Source: Gigaspora rosea
Taxonomy: Eukaryota; Glomeromycota; Glomeromycetes; Diversisporales; Gigasporaceae
Direction of reading: 5' to 3'
Assembly (NCBI GenBank): GCA_003550325.1
Contig: QKWP01001210.1
Coordinates: forward strand, 1-64,000
Length of the DNA stretch: 64,000 bases
The translations under genes were made by a program, and so were the position numbers. The first letter of the stretch is position 1; every line of letters begins with the position of its first letter. Shown here piece by piece: positions 22,270 through 32,473 of the stretch. The notes beneath the pieces were generated by a model, which saw only the letters and a list, made by a program, of their open reading frames with translations, had not been told where the DNA came from and did no database searches.

Positions 22270-23303
22270 CGAGGGTGTGGCGACTTAGGGAAGTTGGTAA
22301 GTTGTCACCCCCCAAGTGGCAGGTCTTGAGTTCAAATCCCACTGGCGACGCTTTTGAAAAAATAGACCTGTGTTCTGGTAACTGTTTCTTGTCGATCGGT
22401 TGGGTACATCACCTGTAGTCCTTGGTTACCATCTTGAATGGGAGCTTTCGGGCGAAGTTGTGTCTCATTACACAGACAAATCCAAGGAACCGGAGAAACA
22501 GAAACCCATTTGGCAAGTCCCGAGTAAGGAGGTAGCTCTGATCTTTGACGGTGCTACCAAAAATTGGAATTTGGACCGAAACCGGAGAACCGGACGTTGT
22601 CCTTGGGGACAAGGTCTACCAACCTGGCCGCCGGAGTCGCACCGGAGGAAAAGGACCCATGTTGAGGAATTGGGGACCAAGGGGAGAAAAACCATAATGG
22701 CACCTAATGCCGGGTAGATCAACCCTTCCGGGCCAACTGGATTGGAAGTCTGGGAAAACGGTGAAGGACCGGTAGGAAAGTGATGGTGGGTACCGGGGTT
22801 GGAGCGAACCTTATAAGGGCAGAAGTAGGTAATGGTAGCGGTTGGGTATCCCCTGACTGCAAGTTGCTTGCCTCGGTGAGTGCGTAAGTTACCGAAGTGT
22901 AGGTAATACCTGTGTGGGACAGGGACTGCTCTACCAAGTTTACCCGCGAGGATAAATTAGTCCTAAGGGGATGTAGGTAGCATCCGGGACTGTCTTCGAC
23001 TGACTAATGTATCGGAGGGCTGTACCGGTGATCACAAGTAGGATTGACATGCGAAGCTTGGACCAGAGGGTTTAAATAGGCAATCCCCTAGTCGGGTTGT
23101 AGGTATGGCAACTAGTGTAGAACCTTCGGGCGGACTACTTAAATTAGACAACCAAAAGTTGTACGTGTAGCTAGTTGTACTCTCATTCAATGTAATTCAA
23201 TTGTGGGTGCGCCCAAAGAGGCGCCCTTGATCCACAGGCTTGATTAAATAAACTCTCACCCAAAGCGGGAACTTTGACACAAAAAAAATAAAAATAAAAA
23301 AAA
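22270..23303 (+). mobile_element. tRNA-headed retroelement, ~1 kb, 15-bp target duplication
   Basis: A GC-rich island in AT-rich DNA flanked by the identical 15-mer TAAATCTATAGCATA (22255-22269, 23304-23318). The first 80 bases look tRNA-derived, with an A-box-like TAGGGAAGTTGG (22286-22297) and a B-box-like GAGTTCAAATCC (22328-22339) spaced as in tRNA genes. The 3' end is A-rich (23281-23303), preceded by ATTAAATAAACTC. A pol III promoter, A tail and long perfect target duplication are the signature of a SINE mobilised by a LINE. At ~1 kb the body is unusually long for a SINE. Reading frames inside (105 aa plus, 84 and 72 aa minus) reflect GC content and have no recognisable domain. The intact duplication suggests a young insertion. 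Diverged relatives lie at 25590-26320, 24250-24470 and 30490-30900. Confidence 0.8.
22286..22339 (+). promoter_or_regulatory. Internal RNA polymerase III promoter-like A and B boxes
   Basis: TAGGGAAGTTGG matches the A-box pattern at most positions, and GAGTTCAAATCC matches the GGTTCRANNCC B-box at ten of eleven. The spacing of about 30 bases is tRNA-like. No full cloverleaf can be folded with confidence, so this is not called as a tRNA gene. Confidence 0.65.
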
Positions 23304-23318
23304 TAAATCTATAGCATA
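23304..23318 (+). repeat. Right target-site duplication of the tRNA-headed element
   Basis: An exact copy of 22255-22269 directly after the A-rich tail. Confidence 0.9.
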
Positions 23319-23819
23319 TAAAATAATTTCATCTAAATAATATGCTGATACTAAGTAAGTAGAAAGACATAGTATTAGTATAAAAGTTTAAAAGTTAAAT
23401 AACAAAAATGTTTGAATTTTAACTTAGCTATTGTCGTATTAAGTATCATGTAAGAGCTTATGTTTATTATAAGCAAATATAAAAAGACTTAAAGTTTTAA
23501 CAAATTATGAAAATTGAATTGAATAATTTATATATTTAAATATATTGAATAAATATAAAGAATTATATATAGACTTTAAAAATTATTAAAATAATAAATA
23601 AGTATAAAATTCTAGTAAAAATATAAGTATTATAAAATATATATATGTACATATATGGAATAATAACTGTATAATATTTATTGCAACAACAAATTATATG
23701 CTATATTAAGATATATATTAATTTAGAATACTTATAAGCACTAATTTGAGATTATAAAAGTTATTTTTAAGAACCAAATTTTTAAATAATTTCTGCAAGC
23801 ATTATTTTGTATGGGCAAA
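23319..23819. other. AT-rich stretch, nothing recognised
   Basis: No gene or bounded repeat is visible. Confidence 0.4.
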
Positions 23820-24182
23820 ACATTTATACTCAATTGTTATACAAGATGTTTCAATTTTTCAAATAGCTATAACTTTTTATCTAAGGAGTTTTAAAAAAAT
23901 CTGACTAGTAACTTTATAAAGCTATATTAGCTCTATATACATTCCAAATATCTTTTCAAAATCTCATCACTATAATAAGTTTTAGCATTTTAAAAATTGA
24001 AATTTTATATCTAAATTTATAATTTAGATATAAAATTTCAATTTTCAAAATGCTAAAACTTCTTATAGTGATGAGATTTTGAAAAGATATTTGGCATATA
24101 TGTAGAGCTGATATAGCTTTATAAAGTTACTTGTTAGATTTTGAAAATTGAAACGCCTTGTATAACTGTTGAGTATAAATGT
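23820..24182. mobile_element. Palindromic foldback MITE, about 363 bp, intact
   Basis: The arms are ACATTTATACTCAATTGTTA at the left and a near-exact complement at the right. They continue through AAATCTGACTAGTAACTTTA, CAAAATCTCATCACTATAAT and ATTTTATATCTAAATTTATA to a centre near 24008. A second copy at 45228-46930 is split by two insertions. Confidence 0.85.
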
Positions 24183-24249
24183 CTTGCATCGTACTTATAT
24201 AGTAGGTAAAAATAAAAGAAATGTTTAATTATTTATATTTTTTTAATTT

Positions 24250-24470
24250 TAAAGTGACTGTCTTGGAACTTAGAACCTTTTATTCAAAATATTAGGAACA
24301 TTGGCGACCTATATGAAGTTTACTAGCATTTGTTATATAGACGAGAATATAACTAGCTATACATATACTATTGGTATCTAATTTAAATAGTTTGCTCTAA
24401 GGTTTTATACTAGCTGCCATATCTATAACCCAACTATGAGAATTGTCATCCCATCTTGTATTACTAAAAC
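24250..24470 (-). repeat. Decayed fragment of the tRNA-headed element body
   Basis: The minus strand is collinear with the 3' half of 22270-23303 and with 30490-30680. Shared landmarks in diverged form are CAACTAGCCACATG, ACAACTTTTGGTTGTCTAAT and TTGCCATACC. It is strongly enriched for C-to-T and G-to-A changes. Confidence 0.55.
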
Positions 24471-24616
24471 AGGCCTAATAATCTATATGAGATTATATTT
24501 GAGTATCATAGTAAAAATTTTTTTGTTTAGCACTTTTGTTTTGGTATATATAAGCTATATTTTAAATATCAGATAGAACTTTTAACCATCTTTAACTTTT
24601 TGAAATACAATATCTT

Positions 24617-24664
24617 TTAAAAAAAAAACAAAATTATATTCTCAAAAAAAAAAAAAAAAATATA

Positions 24665-24737
<73 letters not shown>

Positions 24738-24800
24738 TTTTTAAAAAAAAAAAAAAAAAAACAAATTACATTCTCTAAAAAAAAAAAAAATTTTAAAAAA
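24617..24800 (+). repeat. Long poly-A tracts
   Basis: Several A runs, the longest almost 60 bases, are separated by TATTTTTT and ACAAATTACATTCTC. This may be an expanded retroelement tail or a hard-to-assemble homopolymer. The 65-codon Phe-rich minus frame is an artefact. Confidence 0.85.
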
Positions 24801-24879
24801 TTTCTTATGCCCATTTGATTTATAATTTGTTATAAATCAGAGAATTAATTAATTTGTAACTGTGGTTACTATAACCTAT

Positions 24880-25110
24880 CCCAACAAGCCAATCAAATTC
24901 TGAGATCAGGTGTAATGTTACATATTTGAAAAAGTCAAAACAAACAATCATTTTGCCAAAAATTGCTTTTAAATCAAAATTTTATATATGAAACTACCTT
25001 TTGGTTTCTAACAAAAAAAATTCTTTGCTAAATTTTAATATAACTAAAGCCATCTCTAATCCAAAAGCCTTACACCAAGCCTCACTCTAACCCAAACCTT
25101 AATTGCAAAG
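24880..25110 (-). mobile_element. Telomere-block MITE family, decayed copy
   Basis: The order AGCCAATCAAATTCTGAGAT, CAGGTGTAATGTTAC, TTTTGCCAAAAATTG, AAAAAATTCTTTGC, then CTCACTCTAACCCAAACC fits the family on the minus strand. Confidence 0.5.
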
Positions 25111-25269
25111 TTTTATTTTTATAGAAAATTTGGTTTGATAGTTATGTTACATCTAATTTTAGTATTTACGGTTATAAAATTTATTCTGTAACCTACATTT
25201 ACAAATCAATTAATTCTAAATCAGAAATATATATATTATAAAATATAAAAAAAAACTTAAAAACCCCTC

Positions 25270-25375
25270 ATTTTATACTATTTTATCACAATTTTTGCAT
25301 TTTTCCAATTTTTGTATTTTCTGATTTTTGCATTTTTCTGATTTTTGTATTTTTTAATTTTTGCATTTATTACTT
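25270..25375 (+). repeat. Short tandem repeat, T-rich, ~20-bp unit
   Basis: Units close to TTTTTGCATTTTTCTGA and TTTTTGTATTTTCTGA alternate about five times. Confidence 0.7.
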
Positions 25376-25589
25376 GCTGGGTTACTATTATAGCCCAGAT
25401 TTTTTATTAGCATATTTCTAATATTAGATTTATAAAAATTATTACCATTAGTATTCTTTTAAATATACCTATTTTGCCATTTAGCTATTTTCAAATATAA
25501 TCCTTTTTTCTAATACTTACTTTTCATATATAACCTTTTTTAAAAAAAGGGCTTCTATTAGCAATTTTTCAAATATGACCTCATATAGA

Positions 25590-26320
25590 TTATTTAGGGT
25601 TCTGGCCTGATATATGAGTTAGTTAGCCAGTTTCAGATTGTTCTTAGAACCCAGCTGGGTAATTCCAGTCCTGTTATTCTTGACAGGAAACTTAGTAGAA
25701 TAGTAGTAGAATAGTACCTCAGGTATTCATTTATGCTTTAGCAAAATGCATATTTGCCAAGATTTATACTTGCAATCAGGAGTTATCTTGAACTACCACC
25801 ATTGTTTACTTTTGCTTTTGTGAAGTTTACCAACTCTAGTATCTTACCTTTTTAAACCATCAATCTAGTTAGCCCAGAAGAATTGGTTAGCTAGACTTTA
25901 GGTGTCTTATAGTTTTTCTAGTGTTTTTCTTTTCTTGGTTCATGCTTCTGTTCTTTTTCTCTAGTATGATTCTAGTGGTCAGATTGGTGTGCTCTCTTTT
26001 GCCATAAAGGCTCTTGCTTGTTTGGTTCTAGTTTAAGTACTATTAAAAGCTAGCTACTTTTCATTTGGATCTTGCCAAGCTCGTTTCTGTTCCTGTAGCA
26101 TTTCTAGAATTTTTTGTACTAGCATTATACTAGCTTCCAAAATTTGGTGTAATCCAGGTTACAGATCCTATGACCTGACTATAGCAGGGCTATAAGGTTA
26201 TACTATAATGCAAATATTGTAATATTAATAATATTGGTAGGATTCAAACTTGGAATTTTTTTAATTACATGAGCTTGGGATAACAACAACCCAACTATGC
26301 TATATCACTATACATCTTAA
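25590..26320 (-). mobile_element. Diverged copy of the tRNA-headed retroelement
   Basis: On the minus strand an A-box-like TAGCATAGTTGG (complement at 26291-26302) and a B-box-like AAGTTTGAATCC (complement at 26240-26251) are 38 bases apart. They are followed by a body that aligns in part with 22270-23303, for example GAACAGAAACGAGCTTGGCA against GAAACAGAAACCCATTTGGC. The left (3') end is not clear. Reading frames are short and broken. Confidence 0.55.
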
Positions 26321-26329
26321 TTATTTATA

Positions 26330-27260
26330 TTTAATCTAATATTTAGATTCAATTTTAATTATTAAATTTTAGATTAGTAAAGTAGAAGCTAAATATTCCT
26401 AAAATTTAATAAAATAGATCTTAAAAGTTTTATTTTATTTTCTTAAATTTAGCCAATAATAAATTATTTTTAAGTATATAAAATAATTTGAATATAAATA
26501 ATATTTTATTAGAATTATGAAAATTATTAAAAAATTAATTTTATTATAGTCTAGTACAAAAATATAAATATATGATAATTAAAAATTTAAATTTGCTATA
26601 TATAAAAGTTTTTAATTTTAACAATTTAATTACAATTATTTATACTAAATAAAATAGATTCTAAGCTATCTTTTAATATATTTTTTATTATATTTTTATA
26701 AACAATTTATTGTATAATAAATTTTTTTTAAAATTTAATTTTTTTTAAAAAAAAAAAGATTTTTTAAAAAAAATTTTAGATTTGCTGATTTCTATTTTAT
26801 TATAATTTTACTTACATCCCAACTTTCAGTAGCTTAAGTATAAAAAAATAGTTTATATTAGACATGAATATTTACCATTGTCTGTTTTTATTCCCTATAA
26901 TACTAAAACCTAAATACTTTACTAAATTTTTATAAAGAATAAGCTTGGTTTTTTAAACCTTACTACTGCAAGTATACTTCATAATCAAGCAATTTCTTAA
27001 ATATTTCTCTTGTAAGATACATAACTATATCTTTAATACTCTAGTACTCTAGAACCAAATCTATACTCAATATATTATATGGATATGCTGCTCTGATATC
27101 TTTAAACATACTGTCTACTTATAGCACTTTTTTTCTAAAAGTAGCTGATTTAGTTTATTTTCACCAAATCTACAAATATATTACCAATTACTAATTCTGA
27201 AAAATCTATATACAAGTATAAATTAAAACAATCAACACAAAAAAACAAATGTTAATCTGG
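26330..27260. other. AT-rich intergenic DNA, no supported gene
   Basis: A solitary mariner-type end (TATAGTCTAGTACAAAAATA) is at 26547. No reading frame is of interest. Confidence 0.45.
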
Positions 27261-27261
27261 T

Positions 27262-27819
27262 CTGTAACTACTATAGATGCTGGTGAAATTAAATCAAAGT
27301 GGTGAAATGATTTCACTATTTTACCAATCACCAATCAGTAATGGTGAAACTGGTGTAACTGGTGAATTGGTATAATTGGTGTAATTGGTGAATTGGTGTA
27401 ATTGGTGAATTGGTGTAATTGGTGAATTGGTGAATTGGCAAAATAGTGAAATAGCGGAATGGTAAAATAGTGAATTTCCAGAGTCTGGAATTATTTCAGC
27501 CTGGAATTCGGTTAGGTTTTTGTTTAAGTTTTTACATTTTATGTTTTTACAAGTACACTTTGAGGTCAGAACTATTAACAGTTTATAGAACTGACCAATT
27601 CACTAATTCACTATTTCACCAATTCACCAATTTACCATTTCACCAATTCAATTCACCATTTCACCAATTCAACAATTCACCAATTCACCAAATTCACCAA
27701 TTTCACCAATTCACCAATTTCACCAATTCACCAAAATAAAATTTTGGTGTAATTCTGGTAAAACTATTTCACTATTTCACCTGGTGAAATGGTTTAATTT
27801 CACTAATAGTAACTACAAC
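27262..27819. mobile_element. Foldback element carrying inverted GGTGAATT minisatellite arrays
   Basis: TGTAACTACTATAGATGCTG at the left and an imperfect complement ending TAGTAACTACA at the right frame the unit. At 27300-27475 the sequence repeats ATTGGTGTA and ATTGGTGAATTGG. At 27595-27735 it repeats the complement, TTCACCAATTCACCAA. About 120 bases of unrelated sequence lie between. The 89-codon plus frame here encodes His/Gln/Phe-rich repeats and is a by-product of the array. Confidence 0.7.
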
Positions 27820-27954
27820 CAAATATTACTATTATATCGATACTATAAAGACCTTGGCCAGGCTAGTTAGATCAGATCTTTCTGAACTATGACAAACCAA
27901 TATTTCCTAAACTATGCTAGGATTTTAGTTCTATTTAGCTAGTATTCCAAATTG

Positions 27955-28215
27955 TTAGTTAAAAAACCAACTAATTGCCAACTTTTCAACTAATCGATTT
28001 GAAAAATTTTTAAACAACTAAACAACTAATTATTCAATTAGTATAATTCTAAAATATTCTGTTTTTATTCTGTTTAGTTGAGCTAATTCATAATAATTTC
28101 TTGGATTTGATTAGTTAATTATCTGAAATGTTGCATAATATAAATAATTGATTAGTTGACAACTTTAGTTGGAAACTAGTTAATTAGCAAAATTTTTACT
28201 AACTAAAAACACTAT
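27955..28215. repeat. Palindromic AT-rich element with CAACTAATT/AATTAGTTG arms
   Basis: GTTAGTTAAAAAACCAACTA on the left and TAGTTGGAAACTAGTTAATT with TACTAACTAAAAAC on the right pair imperfectly around 28085. Confidence 0.5.
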
Positions 28216-28548
28216 ACTTAGCCAACTTTGGGCTGCAAGTGCACTATATATATATATTTGTATTAATTATAGTAGTCTGAGTTTGATATTTTATTAAATT
28301 AGATTAGTATACTTTATGTAATTTTATTATATAATCCTTTTTGTCTTAAATAAAATAAAGAATTAAAAGCAAGGTTTCTATTGTAAAAAAAAAAAAAAAA
28401 TACCATTTTTGCTATCAATATGCAGCTTTAGAAGTTTGTACTATGCAAGTGCATTGCTATAATATGCTAAATATATAGTTAAAATTTGAGTTTAATTAAA
28501 TTAGTAGTTATTAAAATATAAATTTTTAAAATGAAATTAACTAATGTT

Positions 28549-28871
28549 CACCACAGGTGATTATCACCTGTAATAAATAAATAAATAAAAACAACCAATT
28601 TTTATTAAGTAAAAGTTAAATTTTTTTAATATTAGGATAAGGGTAAGAACTGGAATGGGGCAGGAGGGCATAGTTTATACCAAAATTTTACAAGGAATTT
28701 TTTTTTTGCATAAAAAAAAGTAGTTTTATAGGCAAGTTTTTAGGCTAGAAGCAATTTTAGCAATTTTTTAAAAATTTATTTGTTTTTGTTAAACAAAGAT
28801 TGATTTACATGTTAAACCTGATCCTGAATTTTAATTGGCAAATTGACTATAAGTGATAATCACCTGTGGTG
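28549..28871 (+). mobile_element. Telomere-block MITE, copy with clear ends
   Basis: CACCACAGGTGATTATCACC at the left is repeated inverted at the right (GTGATAATCACCTGTGGTG). Inside are GGATAAGGGTAAGAACTGG, a decayed telomere-like block, then AAAATTTTACAAGGAATT, and finally ACCTGATCCTGAATTTTAAT followed by TGGCAAATTG. Confidence 0.7.
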
Positions 28872-28904
28872 TAAATTAGAAATATTCTTTTAAAATTTAA
28901 TTTT

Positions 28905-29218
28905 CAAATTACTATATTTTATAAAAATTGTAAAAAATTTACTATATAATTTTGTATAATTTTTTATAATTTTTATAAGAACAAATCTATTCATAACAGC
29001 CTATTACACACTTATTTGTAACAGCTTTATTTATATCTCAAAATTTTACTAAGATAATCTTTATTGCACTTTTAATAAAATAATTCTTTTGCAATTCTGT
29101 ATTAATTTTAATTCTAACTTTAATTTTAACTTTATTTTAATATTAATATTGCCTTATAGTTGTTATATAATAGGCTATTATGAATAGACCTTTCTTTTTA
29201 TAAAAACATAGTAATTTG
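28905..29218. mobile_element. MITE with CAAATTACTATATTTTATAA ends
   Basis: The left CAAATTACTATATTTTATAA and right TTATAAAAACATAGTAATTTG pair. The inner CAATCTATTCATAACAGCC-like left block and GGCTATTATGAATAGACC right block pair as well, so most of the unit is palindromic. Confidence 0.65.
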
Positions 29219-29509
29219 GTTATAAAATTTTAAAAATTTATATCTTAATAGTAACACAATATGTCATATATAAAATTTTTAATTATAGATCAAATGATTG
29301 ATGCATCCAAATTTCATATATAAAATTTGGGTAAACTTTGCTTTCTTGACTTATTTAGCAAGAAGAAGCTGTTAATTTAGTTTTTGAATTTGAGTTTGCA
29401 ATTTGTCTAATATTAGAAGGTTTTCTTATAAAATTTTAAAGGTAGTTTATAATAAAATTGCAACTAATCATACTAACAAAATTAACCAATTTTTTGACAA
29501 TTTTTATTA

Positions 29510-29830
29510 CAATCAGACCTCATAAATGCAACTTCCATAAATGCAATATCTCACTAAATGCATGTTTTTTTCTTTTTTATAAGATGTTATTAGTGCTAAA
29601 TACATGTTCTATATTCTGTAAATGCACGTTCTCTTAAATAACTTTTATATCATACTAACCTCCCTAAATGCAGTAGCCAATCAAATTTTAGTATTTAAAA
29701 TAGGTTATACAGTTTTTGGTAGAAGTTATACAAACTTGATGATCTAATTTTTAAAGCAATTTAAATGGCTCTCTCTAAATGCAAATCTTCCTAAATGCAC
29801 GTCCCTATAAGTTGCATTTATGAAGGTTTA
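29510..29830. mobile_element. Tc1-type MITE related to 51156-51493
   Basis: The left CAATCAGACCTCATAAATGC and right GCATTTATGAAGGTTT ends pair. The interior is collinear with 51156-51493, including AATACATGTTCTATATTCTG-like and ACCTCCCTAAATGC-like blocks. Confidence 0.65.
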
Positions 29831-29832
29831 AA

Positions 29833-29945
29833 TGTATTTGTTTATAAGTGTTTATAAGTAATGCATATCATTTTACTAAATTAAACAATTAGGACCATCA
29901 ATTGAGATGAAATGATATGCATTACTTATAAACACATAAACAAAT
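29833..29945. repeat. Short palindrome, arms about 45 bp
   Basis: TATTTGTTTATAAGTGTTTA, AGTAATGCATATCATTT and their complements flank a short centre near 29888. Confidence 0.7.
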
Positions 29946-30489
29946 AATAAAAATTGGCAAAAAATTGGCTAAATTTGTTAGTATGATTAGTTGCAATTTT
30001 ATTATAAAATTGCAAACTCAAATTTAGAAACTAACCTGATAATTTCTTTTTGCTAAATAAGTCAAAAAAGCAAAATTTACCCAAATTTATATATAAAATT
30101 TGGGTGCGTTATAATTTGATTCATAATTAAAAATTTACATATATGATTTGCATGACTAATGTTAATAATACTGATCTAATTTAGCTCAAATTTTAACTAT
30201 ATATTTAGTATATGCATAGCAATGCACTTGCTTAGTACAAACTTTTAAAGTTGTATATTGGCAGCAAAAATGATAAAAATCTAAAATTTTCTTTAAAAAA
30301 ATTTTTTTTTAAAAAAAAATTAAATTTTAAAAAAAAATTTATTATTTTTTAAACTACAATTCAGACAAATTTGACTAGATTTTTTTAGAAATATTTACAA
30401 TTTTTTAAATAAAATAAAAATTTTATTAAAAATATAGAATATATTTTATTTATAGAATATATTTTTTTTTATATTAAAGTTTCTATTTT

Positions 30490-30900
30490 GGATGATAAGT
30501 CTTTTATTCAAATTTGTGATTAAGGGTCTCTTTAAGTAGCTCTTTGAGTACTTTAACATTTGTTACAAAGATGAGGATACAACTAGCCACATGTACAACT
30601 TTTGGTTGTCTAATTTAAATAGTCTGCCTGAAGGTTCTACACTAGTTGCCATACCCGCACCCAACTAGGGGGTTACCTATTTAAATTCTTTGGTCTTCGT
30701 ACCTCCTGCCAATCTTACTTGTTTTACCAGTACAGCTTTTCGATACATTAGTCAGTCAAGATCAGTCTCAGATGCTATCAACAAATATCCTATTAGGACT
30801 ATTTTATTCTTATAGGACACTTGGTAGAGCATTTCCTGTCTCACACAGGTATTATTTATACTTCGGTAACTTACGTATTCACTGAAACTACTTTTTTTAG
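30490..30900 (-). repeat. Truncated copy of the tRNA-headed element body
   Basis: The minus strand is collinear with about 22855-23200 of the intact element. CGTAAGTTACCGAAGT, AGCATCTGAGACTGATC, GGCAACTAGTGTAGAACCTT and ACAACCAAAAGTTGTACATG are shared. Differences are almost all G-to-A or C-to-T. The promoter head is missing. Family A sequence continues directly on the other side of about 30900. Confidence 0.75.
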
Positions 30901-31610
30901 TATCATGTAATTTTTAAAATACTTCATCTTGGTGCCAGGTCTGAATTGACCTGAGGCCTTGCTTTTTGCTTTTTCTTTTTTCTATCATTTGTTTTCTCGT
31001 TTTCTTTTTTCTTTTTTTTTTTTTTCTTTTTTATCACCTTTTTTCGTATTTTGCACTTTAGTAGTTTAGTATTTTCTCTCACTTCCAAGGATATTTCCCA
31101 CAGGAAATGCCCTTGTATAGTGGAGCTAGGCTGATAAACTAGTCCAGTGTTGTCACTAGACAGCTTTGGATAATAATTTGAACAATTTTGAACAATTTTG
31201 GACAATTAAATAAAGTAAAATTACTTAAAATTTTATTAAGATAATCTATTTTAATTTTAACTAGAATGTGTTTAGTATCTAAAAAAATATATAGTTATAT
31301 ATTTTTTAGATAAATTTATTAATTATTAAAGCCTGAACAAGCTTTGAACAATCTTGGATATTTGGACAATTTAGAAAAAAAAAAAACAAAAAAAACTTTG
31401 GATAGCCAAAACGTACAACACTGGACTAGTTGGTGTCTCCTGAGATATCGTGCAGCGATTCGCATGTAGTTTAGTTGTCTAAATTGGATGATGTTAGTTT
31501 GTTTATTCTTTGTCCTTTGGGTATTGTACTTTTTTTTTAGTATAATAAATCAAAAAGGTTGTATTTGGTGAGTCTCATCTAAGAAGAAAGAAAAAAAAAG
31601 TATAATAATT
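30901..31610 (-). repeat. Family A leader, minus strand, split by a 260-bp insertion
   Basis: The minus strand matches 45391-45800: GAGACTCACCAAATACAACC, CGATATCTCAGGAGACACC, ATACAAGGGCATTTCC, AAGCAAGGCCTCAGGTCAAT. About 31155-31420 has no counterpart at 45391 and looks inserted: the copies resume with CAACACTGGACTAGTTGGTG. Parallel frames at 30924-31205 (minus) and 45570-45761 (plus) both end in a Lys-rich stretch plus KARPQVN. This reflects shared DNA and does not establish a gene. Confidence 0.65.
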
Positions 31611-31676
31611 AAAATATAATATATAATAAAATATATAATATTGATTAAAAATATTTAAAATATAATATATATAATA

Positions 31677-32473
31677 GGAAAAATAAATTTGTCGCTCCTA
31701 CGACATGTCGCACTCCTTGCTTTGACCAATCAAATCGCATAATTTTATAGGCAAAAAGTTTTATTTTTTAAAAATTTAAAATTATACTTAATAAAGTGTA
31801 AAATATATATAAAATAGCACATTATATAACGTAAAATTTTATTCTAAACAACTTTTTCTAAGTCATAAAGATAGATAGTCTTAGGGCACTGACATTTATT
31901 AGTTAATATTTTAGGGGTGGGAGTCAAGAAAAATCTTATCTTAGTTAAATTTGATTGGCTAAACTTCTATTTATAGACCTTATCTGGGGGTGGGGAATAA
32001 GCCCCTATAGTAAATAGATATTAGGTAATAAATGTTAGCGCCCTTAGTAAAAAAAAACGTTTTATAAGAAAAGTCAAAAATTTCCAAAGTTAATATATAT
32101 AAAACTTTTTTTTTACTAAAACAATCTACTATTTTAACTTAGAAAAGTTGTTTAGCATAAAATTTTACATGTTACTTAAATGTAATATAGATTATATTAG
32201 TAAAAAAAAAGTTTTATATGTGCTAATGTTTGAAATTTTTGATTTTTCTTATAAACCATTTTTTTTACTAAAACAATCTATCTTTATGATTTAGAAAAAG
32301 TTGTTTAGAATAAATTTTTACATTATATATTTTGATATTGCTTATTTATTTTTACATTTTACTAGTAAAATTTTTAATTTTTAAAACTTAAAATTTTTGT
32401 TTAAAAATCGTGCGATTTGATTGGTTGGAATCAGGGATGCGACATGTCATGGGTGCGACAAATTTATATTTCC
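31677..32473. mobile_element. Palindromic element, ~0.8 kb, TA duplication
   Basis: The left end GGAAAAATAAATTTGTCGCT and the right end GCGACAAATTTATATTTCC pair and are flanked by TA (31675-31676, 32474-32475). The arms continue through GACATGTCGCA and ACCAATCAAATCGCA to a centre in the AACTTTTTCTAAGTCATAAA region. It carries a 160-bp insertion in the left arm. A half copy is at 370-670. Confidence 0.75.
31884..32043. mobile_element. 160-bp PIF/Harbinger-like MITE, TTA duplication
   Basis: GGGCACTGACATTTATTAGT and its inverted partner CTAATAAATGTTAGCGCCC-like right end are flanked by TTA (31881-31883, 32044-32046). The half copy at 370-670 has the uninterrupted target with one TTA. Confidence 0.75.

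Larger units (their letters stand above)
29262..30150. mobile_element. Palindromic element interrupted by two further insertions
   Basis: The left arm 29262-29510 and right arm 29940-30150 pair through CATATATAAAATTTTTAATT, ATATAAAATTTGGGTAAACT, TTATAATAAAATTGCAACTA and ATCATACTAACAAA. The middle contains a Tc1-type MITE (29510-29830) and a short palindrome (29833-29945). Confidence 0.65.
28395..30300. other. Nested repeat complex between two inverted mariner-MITE bodies
   Basis: 28395-28520 and 30150-30300 carry the inner part of the 8828-9450 MITE in opposite orientations (ATGCAGCTTTAGAAGTTTGT and its partner). Between them lie at least four further elements listed separately. Confidence 0.5.

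Noticed and set aside
22270-22350. A true tRNA gene
   Set aside because: A and B boxes are present, but I could not fold a complete cloverleaf with a clear anticodon. The sequence continues into a retroelement body with target duplications.
22400-22937. Overlapping frames of 105, 84, 72 and 67 codons in the GC-rich island
   Set aside because: Several frames are open on both strands at once because the sequence is GC-richer. None has a known domain, and the unit is explained as a retroelement.
24617-24814. 65-codon poly-Phe minus frame
   Set aside because: It is only the complement of the long A runs.
27281-27475. CRISPR-like array
   Set aside because: Repeats are short, contiguous and without unique spacers. 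It is a minisatellite in a eukaryotic genome.
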